From Welwitschia mirabilis (taxonomy: Eukaryota > Gnetophyta > Gnetopsida > Welwitschiales): 31,328 nucleotides of DNA. The notes under the pieces were generated by a model. It did no database searches, was not told the DNA's origin, and saw nothing but the letters and a program-made list of their open reading frames with translations. The DNA is taken from contig JBOZIK010000001.1 in assembly GCA_051453625.1 (NCBI GenBank), positions 219,965,977 to 219,997,304 on the forward strand. The letters are read 5' to 3'. A program made the position numbers and the translations under genes. Positions 11,557-20,900 of the stretch are shown piece by piece. Position 1 is the first letter of the stretch; each line of letters begins with the position of its first letter.

Positions 11557-11559
11557 TAG

Positions 11560-11567
11560 CCCTCCAC
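11560..11567 (-). other. Candidate polypurine tract of element A
   Basis: On the minus strand GTGGAGGG lies immediately before the proposed LTR start, preceded by 'aaatgcta'. The matching place in element B (17528-17535) reads GTAGAAAG, a weakened purine run. Both sit where reverse transcription would prime the second strand. Assigned by position and by comparison of the two copies. Confidence 0.35.
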
Positions 11568-11569
11568 TT

Positions 11570-12750
11570 AGCATTTATCAGTCCCTAACAAAGTAAGGGA
11601 ATAACAAGTTGTAAGTCAACTAATAAAAGGAAATCCAAATCATGTATATCATTTAGAATTAAGAGTACAGCATGTGAAATAAATCTATGAAAAATCATAA
11701 GTGAAATTGATGTATATTATACATCATTAAGTTTAACATCATATGAAAGTTGCATAAGTCATGAAGAAAAGGTAAAGTAGGGTAAGACTTTATGATTGCA
11801 AGCTTAGGTAGTANNNNNNNNNNNNNNNNNNNNNNNNNNNNNNNNNNNNNNNNNNNNNNNNNNNNNNNNNNNNNNNNNNNNNNNNNNNNNNNNNNNNNNN
11901 NNNNNNNNNNNNNAAGGTAAAGTAGGGTAAGACTTTATGATTGCAAGCTTAGGTAGTAGAAGAGTTATAAAAAGAAAGATCATTAAAGGAAATAAGAGCA
12001 TTAATACTATCATGCAAAAATATGATTAAGGAAGAGGTCAATTTGATATAATGTATAATAATCAAGTAATGAAAAATGTAACAAGTAGACTAGAAAATGA
12101 TAAAGTCCTAAACATTTTTTTGAAAGAGGTAATAAAAATAACTTTGAGAAGACAAACCCACAAACTAAGATAAGATAAAAATAAAAATGAACAAGATAGA
12201 AAATGAAGAAGACTAAATTTTTGCCTAAAATTCAAACTTAGTAAAACTTCTTGATAAGGGCTATAAAGCTACTTGATATAGAAATGCATGATTTAATGTA
12301 GAACACTATAGAGTACCATTTGAAAGGTTATTAATGATGATAATATCTAATGGCTATGTTTAGTAAGGTATTAAGTCATGTTTGGAGTCTAATTTAATTC
12401 CTCTTTAGCTATGAAAAACATAGTAATTTCATAGGATGTCATTCAATGATCAATATACTCATATGCTCTTAAAGTCTGTGCCTTAGAGTGAAGGGAGTTT
12501 TTAGTCAATGGAGAGTTGAACAATACCATTCATCATGATAAGGGGATTATAACCACTACCAAGAAAATAAGGACATATAAGCCAAAGCTAAATTATTGCC
12601 AACTAATACTCTAGCAAAGTTCCCATAGCTACCATATCATACTGCAAAAGACTCCTCTCGAAAAAATTTGCTGTGGTATGCTTGTGATAGTACATCATAA
12701 TATAATTACAAGAGGGTGATTTATTTTTTTCCTTTTTTTCTTTTTCTTTA
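11570..12750 (-). mobile_element. Element A 3' non-coding block between pol and LTR
   Basis: No coding frame is recognisable, yet the block matches the block downstream of element B's integrase (17540-19263) in order and sequence. The clearest match is 12540-12697 with 19020-19168: 'catgat(a)ag...aaccacta', 'aaagtttc(c)cata', 'ccatatca', 'cctctc(g/a)a', and a final 'gta(g)...catca'. A pyrimidine run (12718-12755) closes it next to the pol side. Athila elements commonly carry a long 3' region, sometimes with an env-like ORF. No env-like motif is visible here. Confidence 0.55.
11769..11958. other. 100-N gap flanked by identical 45-bp copies
   Basis: The 45 bases at 11769-11813 recur without a mismatch at 11914-11958, on either side of exactly 100 N. 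This is the usual mark of two overlapping contig ends that were not merged. The true sequence is probably continuous here, with one copy. Confidence 0.85.
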
Positions 12751-12953
12751 TATCTTTATATATATCTCCTCTTGATTTACATCTTTTTTAATTCTTTTTC
12801 ATTAACTTAGACTCTACATTTTTGATAGCATTACTTAATTATTGGAATGATAAGGTAATAAAGTATATGATTAAAAAAAGCATCAGATTAACATAATTGA
12901 TATTTTACCATAAAATAACTAAGGAGATTGATTATAGATATTGAAATATCTTA

Positions 12954-12963
12954 NNNNNNNNNN
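12954..12963. other. Short 10-N gap
   Basis: Ten unknown bases between the 3' non-coding block and the pol end of element A. No flanking duplication was noticed. Confidence 0.95.
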
Positions 12964-13074
12964 CCCAAAAGTAAAGGATTACTTAATCATACCTATGGAA
13001 TTCAAACATAAATCAAATTAAAAATGATTAAGTAGTCTCATAACTTAAATAAAGAAATAAAGCTAAGAAAGGAT

Positions 13075-13393
13075 CTAGTAGATTGCTAAGGGAAGATCTT
13101 TCTTTTTGTAAAGAGGATATTCTAAGTTAATTGCTTCTATCATGTTTAAGGTATAACAACAATCATCTAGATATCTATGAAGTTTTAAACTTTGTTTATT
13201 TACTCTATGGATTTCTTGAGTTTCAAGATTAGAGAACTCAACAGTACCATTAGAATGTATCCTTTCCACATGATAAGAACCCAGCCATTTAAAGTTCAGC
13301 TTGTTATGTATAGGATGTGCTAAAGTATTATTCAAAATAACAAATTAACTTGTTTCAATAAGTTTAGTTATTGTATTCTTGATTACTGGATTA
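13075..13393 (-). pseudogene. Element A: integrase C-terminus joined to start of RT
   Basis: On the minus strand, about 87 codons match the C-terminal part of Athila/Tat integrase. Motifs are KLNFKWLGSYHVERI (family: KLxSRWxGPFxVxxV), GTVEF...TQEIHRVNKQSLKLH (family: GxxFKVNGQRLKHY), then DLPLA. Directly upstream in the same frame is the very start of Athila RT (NPVIKNTITKLIETS, then a stop). About 3 kb of RT, RNase H and integrase core that should lie between are missing, so this is a deletion junction. Element B has the equivalent C-terminus at 19681-19929 (EIHKVNGQRLKIY). It ends before a gap and is repeated on the far side. Not functional. Confidence 0.75.
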
Positions 13394-13873
13394 NNNNNNN
13401 NNNNNNNNNNNNNNNNNNNNNNNNNNNNNNNNNNNNNNNNNNNNNNNNNNNNNNNNNNNNNNNNNNNNNNNNNNNNNNNNNNNNNNNNNNNNNNNNNNNN
13501 NNNNNNNNNNNNNNNNNNNNNNNNNNNNNNNNNNNNNNNNNNNNNNNNNNNNNNNNNNNNNNNNNNNNNNNNNNNNNNNNNNNNNNNNNNNNNNNNNNNN
13601 NNNNNNNNNNNNNNNNNNNNNNNNNNNNNNNNNNNNNNNNNNNNNNNNNNNNNNNNNNNNNNNNNNNNNNNNNNNNNNNNNNNNNNNNNNNNNNNNNNNN
13701 NNNNNNNNNNNNNNNNNNNNNNNNNNNNNNNNNNNNNNNNNNNNNNNNNNNNNNNNNNNNNNNNNNNNNNNNNNNNNAGCTTGTTATGTATAGGATGTGC
13801 TAAAGTATTATGCAAAATAACAAATTAACTTGTTTCAATAAGTTTAGTTATTGTATTCTTGATTATTGGATTA
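13298..13873. repeat. 96-bp direct repeat flanking a 384-N gap
   Basis: 13298-13393 and 13778-13873 are 96-bp copies with two mismatches, separated by N from 13394 to 13777. The offset is 480 bp. Because the copies differ, this may be a true ~480-bp tandem duplication across the RT/integrase deletion junction. Two haplotypes or contig ends placed side by side would look the same. Confidence 0.8.
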
Positions 13874-14271
13874 ATGGTAGGATTAAGTAAGGCTTTTTCT
13901 TTGGAAGGGTGAAGTTAAGAACTAATTATTAATGGATTATTAGGAGTGTTATTTAAGAACATGTATTTCAAGCCATTGGGTAAGCCTTTATGTTCAAGAT
14001 TATTTTCATCCTTCTTAGTTGTAGAACATCCATCTTGATGTAAAATATTTTCAATGGATCTTACATGTTGGATATCATGGTCAAGTATGTGATCAAAGTC
14101 CTTATGAAAATTATTATTAAAAGAGTGGTTTAAAAGAGCTAGGTTGAGGTTGTAAGGATTAGAGGTGTTTAAATATTTGAGAATAATAGCATATTCTTCC
14201 TCATCCTTCAATAAGGTAGTGTTATGTAATGAAAGAATCCTTTCTTTTAAAAGATGATGTTGAACTAACAT
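13821..14271 (-). pseudogene. Element A: protease-RT linker and RT start
   Basis: The minus-strand frame 14271-13915 (118 codons) ends with GLPNGLKYMFLNNTPNNPLI. This matches the Athila segment just before RT (pattern LPxxLKYxFL...xPVIIS). Downstream, 13914-13821 encodes NPTINP...KNTITKLIETS, the start of RT (pattern RRLNPxxxEVVxKEIxKLL), then a stop. The palm, fingers and catalytic Asp pair of RT are not present in this element. The acidic, Asn/His-rich first part of the linker has no assigned function. Confidence 0.65.
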
Positions 14272-14279
14272 GGATAATC

Positions 14280-14760
14280 AAACTTTTTCTTCTATGTCTA
14301 ATTCATCTTCCATGTTTTTCTCAGTACCATTAAATACTCTAATACTAAAATTTTTGTTTTTTATATGACATCTCATCATCCTCGTTCGAATATCAATGAC
14401 ACAATGGATTGTTGCATAAAAGGCTCTTCCTAAAAGTAGAGGATATCCATCATAATGTTCAACCTTTATAATGACCACATCTATAGGGTAGAAATTTTTT
14501 TAATTTAAATCACTAAATCTTTGATTAATCCTATAGGTTTCTTAATTAATGCATTAGCCAATTCCGACACTATTTTGGTAGGTTTAATTCTCCCTTCTAA
14601 TTGAAGCTTTTTACAAATGTGCAAAAGCATAATATTGATACTTGCTCTTATGTCTATTAGAGATTTCTTGATTTTCTTATTTCATTCCAAAATAACATCA
14701 ATAGTGGCTACCCTTAGATATTTAAACTTAGGACATTTTTGAGAAAATAAGTTGAAAAGA
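14280..14760 (-). pseudogene. Element A: aspartic protease remnant
   Basis: A retroviral-type aspartic protease would cleave the Gag-Pol polyprotein. Read on the minus strand, the active-site region is KSLIDIRASINIMLLHICKK near 14665-14605; the family pattern is ALxDxGASxNLMP. The Asp is kept but Gly of D-x-G is Arg, which should abolish activity. It continues with LQLEGRIKPTKIVSELANAL and, in a 66-codon frame (14478-14278), VIIKVEHYDGYPLLLGRAFYA. The second flap/ILGRPF-type motif is preserved there as LLGRAF. Stops separate the pieces. The homologous part of element B is more decayed. Confidence 0.75.
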
Positions 14761-14899
14761 GATTATTCAATGAATATTTTACTTGAAATTCCTCTCTTTT
14801 TTTTTCTTTTTACTAAGTTCTTCCAAATTTTGTTGTACTTGGGGTTGTCTTAAAGAATCTTTTAAAAGGGTAGATTAATAGTAACATCATTTATAATTG

Positions 14900-15790
14900 C
14901 TTTTTAAAACTCATCATAAGTTGTATGTTTGTTTAATCTTTCTAGCCATGGGATAGTCTTCTCCTTTCGATATTGGTTATTGTTGTTAGATTTAGAGTTG
15001 AAAGTAGAAGGAAAGTTCAATTGGTCAAGAATATTAATATCATATTCTTGAGGTTTTTCCTTATCTTGATGAATATAAGTTGAAGGTTTCTCATAAGGAG
15101 TAGTGTTATTTTTATTTCTACTTACTACTTTACAATCTTTCTTTACATCATTTGGATTTGTAATAGTTTTAGTGGTAAGTGATCCTTGAGGTATTTTATT
15201 TCCTAAAATGTTTTGTTGAAGGAGGCTAATCAAAATTTCTAAATTTTTATTTTGATTTTCTAAGATTTCATTCATGGTATCTCATGTATTTATGAGTTCC
15301 TCCATTATTTCTCTATAAGAATCATTTTTATTATAGTTGGAAAAATTGGGCTGAGAGTTATGACCTCTATATTTATTGTCAAATGAAGGTTGGAAAGACA
15401 TTGAAGGTCCATTATTTCTTGGTGGATATTGTTGGCTTCCTTCAAAGTTGTTTGGCATTTAATGGAATGTATAAACTTCATTGAATATGGCCCCTCTACA
15501 AGTTGATAAAGCTAGGAATTATTCCTTAGTAGAGTGATAGTTTTTATTACATATTTCATAAAGGTTAAGTTGATTTAACAATTTTTCATTAGTTAAAGCT
15601 TTTGTATAACTCTTCAATGTACTAGTAAGATTTCACTTTTTTTGAGTCTCTAAGATTTTATCTACAGTTCTAGTGCCTTTACATGTAGTTTTTGGCTAAT
15701 TTTAACTTCTTTCTACAATGTCTTATAATAAGTTCCAAGCTATTGTAATGTGAATTTATGCAATTCTAAAGTCCTTTTGATAAATCTATA
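14900..15790 (-). pseudogene. Element A: Gag remnant (middle and C-terminal part)
   Basis: Minus strand. From 15790 downward the frame reads ITIAWNLL, DIVERS, then GTRTVDKILETQKK, and a zinc-knuckle-like LYEICNKNYHSTKE near 15560-15525 with its last Cys lost to a stop. MPNNFEGSQQYPPRNNGPSM follows near 15460-15400. The 123-codon frame 15275-14904 contains QNKNLEILISLLQQN and PQGSLTTKTITNP, matching the Athila Gag pattern NLExQIxQLA...PQGxLPxxTxxNP. Gag packages element RNA in cytoplasmic particles. The N-terminal half is missing: coding stops within about 30 bases of the LTR candidate at 15812. At least five stops are visible. Confidence 0.75.
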
Positions 15791-15811
15791 AATTAAATAA
15801 CTTGCAAAAAA

Positions 15812-17524
15812 ACACATGCTAGTATAGATAGGAGTTCACTCAAATGTCATAATCCCAATGAAGGCAGTAGGCTTAAAGTTATAGAATTGATTTTCAAGGG
15901 TATTTTATTATTTTTATTTTTAATAACTAAAAGAAACTAACAAAGTACAATGCAATGCAAAGTGAATAAGATGAAATGCAAATAAAAGTCAAATGAATTT
16001 TGTTAGATCCTAATCCTCCTGTCACAAGAACTAGCTTCTCTATAATTCAAATCAATTAAGAAGAGTACTTAACTTATTCCTAATTAATGTGGACTATGAG
16101 ATATATCAAATAGAATATGGAATGAAATGTGGAATGGAAATGGAATAATAATGCAAATATAAACTAACCAAAGTTAACCTTAACAAAGGTTGCCCTTATG
16201 ATCTAAATAAATTAGAGAATCATCACTTAAAATAACTTAAATCATAAGGGAGATAAATAGAATTGTAATGAAAAGAGTAATTATATTAATTCAAAAAACT
16301 TTATATCCACTTGCAACAAAGTAACAGAACCTCAATGGAAGAGACTTAGCCTAACAGTAAGAAAACTCCTCTTTATAGCTACTAGATGGATCTCTTGTCC
16401 TTTAATCTTCCATCACAAGAATATCAAGTACAACAAATGGAAATAGAAATAAAGGAGGAAAAAGGTATTTACAGTTTTNNNNNNNNNNNNNNNNNNNNNN
16501 NNNNNNNNNNNNNNNNNNNNNNNNNNNNNNNNNNNNNNNNNNNNNNNNNNNNNNNNNNNNNNNNNNNNNNNNNNNNNNTAATTCAAATCAATTAAGAAGA
16601 GTACTTAACTTATTCCTAATCAACATGAACTCTGAGTTATACAAAATATAATATTGCATGTAACATGGAATAGAAATGGAATAACAATGCCAATCTAAAT
16701 TAACTAAAGTCAACCTTAACAAAGGTTGTCCTTATGGTCTAAATAAATTATAGAATTGTCACTTAAACTATAACCAATTTAAACTTTAAGGGATATAAAT
16801 AGAATTAGAATGAAAAGACTAATTATATTGATTCAAATAACTTTACATCCACTTACAATAATGTAGTAGCACCTCAATGGAAAAGACCCAGCCTAACACC
16901 AAAGGAACTCCTCTTTATAGCTACTAGATGAATATCTTATTCTTTAATATTCTATCACAAGCATATTTGATATAAAAGATGGAAATAAAAATGAAGGAGG
17001 AAAAGGTTATTTATAGTTTTACATTGAAGTTCTAGAAGCTCAACCCTAGAAGTTGGAAAAGAAACCCTAACAATCTAAATGAGTTACTTGACCCCATTAC
17101 AAAGATGATTCTTTTTGACTATAGAATAATAGCTATTATTTTGAATATCATGGGGATGATAGAGGGGACATCACTTTATGTTAAAAAGCACTCAATTAGC
17201 TTCATGCCCCGCTATCAACCTTGCAACTTCTATTCATGTTAACAGTGCTATTTTCCTACATGTCATGGAGACGACAAAGGGGATGACAAGCTTTCTTATC
17301 TCTAATCTCAAAGGTAAGTCAGTCTTCTGCATGGTGAATCTTTCTTCCAAGTATGCAGTATCAGAATAATCTAGGGAAGCCTACAAATATGCTAAGAATT
17401 ACATTTTTTAATGATCATCCTATTAAATGTCTATAATCATTAATATTTCATCCAAACCTATAGAAATATCTTACAAAAGCACTCAAAATACATTGTTAAA
17501 TTCCTATAAATTATCATCACAACA
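15812..17524 (-). mobile_element. Athila-type LTR candidate B, shared by elements A and B
   Basis: Non-coding DNA homologous to LTR candidate A, about 1.7 kb including a 536-bp internal duplication and a 100-N gap. It begins on the minus strand near 17524 (TGTTGTGATGAT) after a purine run. It ends near 15812 with ...CTATACTAGCATGTG, close to the motif GACATTTGAGTGAACTCC (15857-15840), the decayed form of the GGGTTCGA-type sequence before Athila LTR ends. On its right is element B's 3' region; on its left is element A's Gag. It can therefore serve as 3' LTR for B and 5' LTR for A, as expected in a tandem array. The small plus-strand frame at 17178-17369 lies inside it and is not taken as a gene. 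Confidence 0.45.
16043..17020. repeat. Diverged ~440-bp tandem duplication inside LTR candidate B, split by a gap
   Basis: 16043-16478 and 16579-17020 are direct copies with an offset of 536 bp. Both start 'taattcaaatcaattaag' and share 'cttaacaaaggttg', 'cctcaatggaa', 'ctcctctttatagctacta' and 'ggtatttac/ggttatttat'. They differ at many positions, so they are not an unmerged assembly overlap. The N run at 16479-16578 (exactly 100) falls at the junction, and the real spacer length is unknown. Confidence 0.8.
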
Positions 17525-17539
17525 TAGCTTTCTACTTAT

Positions 17540-19200
17540 CCTTTTTAGTCCTTAATAAAGTGAGTGATCAACTATATTGTGAGCCAATTTGATTAACACA
17601 TTAAAAAGATGTAAATTAAGTTCAATTAAATCATGTAATAATAGATATCATAAATAGACTAATTGATACAAATACTAAAAAAATCCCTAATCCCCCTACT
17701 TAAGCATGTCATCATAAAATAAATGAATATCATACAGATACAGAAATCATAAAATGTAACATTCATAGCTCAGAGAATGATGATGTATATGCATATGACA
17801 TAATAGTAATAACAGACTAATGTGACAGATTTAAGTAATGCTAATCTTAAAAGAGTGATGCATTTAAGTTTATTAGTGTAATCCATAAGGGAAAAGGAGA
17901 AGAGTAGATATAACATTCTTTTTAGATGACCTAAAATATAGCTACAAGAAAACTCTGTGAGTGTGCTACTATAGTCCTATAAGATAAATCCTAAGAATTT
18001 ATTCAATTAACATAAAAACTGATCTAAACAACTCATCCTATATATGTAAGATAAAAGATCAAAACATGATCCTTTCTAATTTAAAAAATTTATGCTCAAA
18101 ATCATAGAATAAATCCCAAAAAGATGTTTTGCCCCCTCATAAGAGAAACAAGACATCCCAAATTGCACCAACAAGAAAGGATGAATGTCATCCTATTTAT
18201 CATCTTGATGACAAATGTAAAATGACAATGATCAAATAAGCTATTTGAATGGAAAAGATAAATAAGAAAAATTCAAAAAATAGGTAAACACATGGAAAAT
18301 AATAGAAAAAATAGAAAAAAGATAGAAAGTAAAGAAATAGCCTAAAATACATGCCCATAATGAAGAGGAATGCATGGAGGAAAGTGTAAAAATAGAAGAA
18401 AATGCACTAAATGAAAATAAAAAATGCTTAAAGACTTTACAAATGTGCACAAACTTATGGAAAAAGAAGAATTGAAACTTATTAAATCACAAAAACCTAT
18501 CAAGAAGAGAATAACAATCCTCTATATAAACTAGGAAAAACATTAATAAGAAACTAGGAAATGGTTAGATCCATAATATTATAATGAAAAAGTATGGGAA
18601 ATGACTTTGAAAAATCCAAAAAAAAGAAGATAAATAAAAATAAAATGAAGATGAACAACTTAGAACATAAATTAGATTGCTTACTTATCCTAAAGTTTAA
18701 GCTAACAAACTCCCTTAGCATAATTATAAAATCAGTTGATGAAAGATGCATGACAATATAAAGTACCACTCAATTAGGTAATGATTATGATGATGTCAAG
18801 TATGTCTAATGGTATCAAATAATAAATGATAAGATAAAAAGCTATTAAAACATGAACTTATAAGCTACCATGTCAAAACAACACTAGAATCTAAAAAGTA
18901 GAGTGATCATGTGGAAGTGCTATAAATAAATAAAATAAGTCTAGAAAATAAGTAATTCCTTTAATGATACTAGGAATGTCACTGATCTCATAGCCTTATA
19001 GTTTAATTTATTCTACCATGATGAGAAGAGTACAACCACTATCAGAGAAATAAAAACTCACACAATAGGATTAACTAACTGTCTAGTGAAAGTTTCATAA
19101 CTCCATATCAGATTACTAAAGGCCCCTCTCAAGGAAATTTACCCTAGTGCACTTGTGGTAGGACATCATTATGACCATGTTTTTTAGCTATGAAATGAAA
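17540..19200 (-). mobile_element. Element B 3' non-coding block
   Basis: This is the counterpart of 11570-12750, lying between LTR candidate B and element B's integrase. No protein motif was found. Two short minus-strand frames (18241-18450, 18554-18769) come from A/G-rich runs and look like composition effects. The conserved end 'acttgtggtaggacatca' (19151-19168) reads TGATGTCCTACCACAAGTGC on the minus strand. The element A copy reads TGATGTACTATCACAAGCAT at 12697-12678. This TG-start and its place next to a pyrimidine tract offer an alternative LTR boundary. Confidence 0.5.
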
Positions 19201-19209
19201 GAGCATGCT

Positions 19210-19226
19210 CTTTATTTATTTTCTTT

Positions 19227-19263
<37 letters not shown>
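19210..19263. repeat. (CT)n microsatellite in a pyrimidine tract
   Basis: 'tttatttattttcttttctt' leads into an uninterrupted CT run at 19231-19263 (16 CT steps plus C). On the element strand this is a GA-rich polypurine tract between integrase and the 3' block, and element A has a similar but non-repetitive tract at 12718-12755. It may be an expanded polypurine tract or an ordinary microsatellite. Confidence 0.9.
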
Positions 19264-19265
<2 letters not shown>

Positions 19266-19560
19266 GGATATTACTCCACAAGACCAAGTACTTATAAGGA
19301 TAAAACCAAAGTAATGAGAAGAATAACAAAATAAGAACATGTAAAAATAATTAATTATTCATACCATTGAAAAAGAAAAAAAGAACCAAAGCATATTCCT
19401 TCAAAATACTTTTGGATATCACTCCACATGACCAAGTACTTATAAGGATAAAACCAAAGTAATGAGATGAATAACAAAGTAAGAACATGTAAAAATAACT
19501 AATTATTCATACCATTGAAAAAGAAAAAAAAAACCAAAGCATATTCTTTCAAAATAAATT
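19266..19560. repeat. 148-bp tandem duplication
   Basis: 19266-19413 and 19414-19560 are nearly identical copies starting 'ggatat(t/c)actccaca', with only a handful of differences. It lies between the CT tract and the integrase end of element B and contains no reading frame. High similarity suggests a duplication younger than the element's coding decay. Confidence 0.9.
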
Positions 19561-19680
19561 TTATAGACATATGAATATCTAAAGATTGGATGAAGCCAAT
19601 TTTATCATTTAAATACCTAACTAGAATATTAATAATCATGGAAACTTCATAAGTAAATTCATATGTCAAGTTAAAAATAT

Positions 19681-20900
19681 TTAAGTGATAACATGATGTT
19701 TACCTAAGGAATGAGTTAATAAGGAATTTAGACTGGCAAGAGGAAGGTCCTCCTCATTAAAAGGGGTTTTCAAAATAAGTGTTTCTATCATGTTCAAGGT
19801 TTCATCAAAAAATAACTCATAAATTTTTAACCTTTGTCCATTAACTTTATGAATTTCTCTAGTATTTGGATCGAAGATTTTAACTAAGCCATTTGAATGT
19901 ACTTTTTTATAAGATAAGGATCTAACCATTTAGAAGTTAACTTATTATGCAAAAGATGTAATTAGAAGTTAACTTACTATGAAAAAGGTGTACTTGAATG
20001 TTATACAAAAGGACAAGTTAACTAGGTTCAAACTACTTATAAATAATCTTTTTACCATATTTGAACTTGACTTGAGATTTATAAATGAGTTGAGAATGTA
20101 AAGGATGAGTACATTTTTCATTCAAATGATCAATTTGGGATAATCAAGTTTTAAGGTTTTCATTCAAGTCTACAAGATTAAGTTGATAAATGGATCGATA
20201 GGAATTATAGCAAGCATCAACCAATATAACACAGACTTTTTTATGCATAAGTTCATAAGGTGAGAAACATAGAAAGTTATGCCAAGTAGTATGGTAAGAT
20301 TGAAGAACATCATTAAATTTAAAGGACCATATTTTTCTATTAACAAAGATTAATTTCTAAAGCATCTTTTTGATTTCTCTATTTGCATTTGCAACTTAGC
20401 CATTAGTTTGAGGATGATATGCATATGCAATTATATGTTCAATACCAATGGAAAAAAGGTGTTTTTGAAAAAAATAATTAATGAAATGAGTTTTTTGATC
20501 ACTAATCATAATTCATGAAAAACCAAAATGTTGAAAGATATGAGTTTAAAAAAAATTACAAATGGTTTAAGCATCATTTTTGGTAGTAGGAACAACTTCT
20601 ACCCACTTAGTAGTATAATCAACCACTACAAGGATATAATTTTGTTATTATAAGGTGGTGTAATTAAGCCTATAAAGTTAATTTCCTAATAATCAAAAGG
20701 TTTAAATTCAAGTACAAGTTTAAGAAACAGATCTTGAGAACAAGTTAGGCTACCGTAATGTTGACATGCAGCACACATTCTATAAAGGTCAAATGAATCC
20801 TTGAAAAGATTAGACCAATAAAATTTTAAGTGAAGAGTTTTTATGATGGGCTTGTAGCCACTAAAGTTCCCCCACATATCCTACCATGGCAAAGTTTTAG
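19681..20900 (-). pseudogene. Element B: Athila-type integrase remnant
   Basis: Minus strand, in N- to C-terminal order. The zinc-binding part is in the frame 20877-20686 (FYWSNLFKDSFDLYRMCAACQHYG, both Cys kept). The catalytic core has VVVDYTTKWVEVVPTT near 20625-20580, MISDQKTHFINYFF near 20510-20470, and YHPQTNG-stop-VANANREIKKML near 20415-20365. The third DDE residue, expected as Glu after NGQ-x, is Ala. SPYELMHKKV lies near 20255. The C-terminus is in frame 19929-19681 (EIHKVNGQRLKIY). A 32-bp tandem duplication at 19931-19994 shifts the frame. Many other stops occur. The enzyme would have joined element cDNA to chromosomes; this copy cannot. Confidence 0.85.
19931..19994. repeat. 32-bp tandem duplication within integrase remnant
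   Basis: 'tagaagttaacttattatgc' plus 12 bases (19931-19962) is followed directly by a second copy (19963-19994) with several substitutions. It covers the KLTSKW-like segment of integrase. Since 32 is not a multiple of three, it shifts the reading frame. Confidence 0.85.

Noticed and set aside
13345-13828. Long open frames across N runs
   Set aside because: The frames are open only because N has no stop codons; the same applies to frames across 11814-11913, 16479-16578 and 29329-30289.
15680-15745. tRNA-Asp-type primer-binding site just after LTR B
   Set aside because: The same bases read as Gag (AWNLL, DIVERS) in frame with the rest of element A, so coding is the better explanation.
17178-17369. 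63-codon plus-strand frame as a gene
   Set aside because: It lies inside LTR candidate B, and the matching segment of LTR A does not keep the frame.
18241-18769. Two hydrophobic minus-strand frames as membrane proteins
   Set aside because: They come from A/G-rich plus-strand runs, which read as Phe/Leu/Ser-rich on the other strand; no conserved motif.
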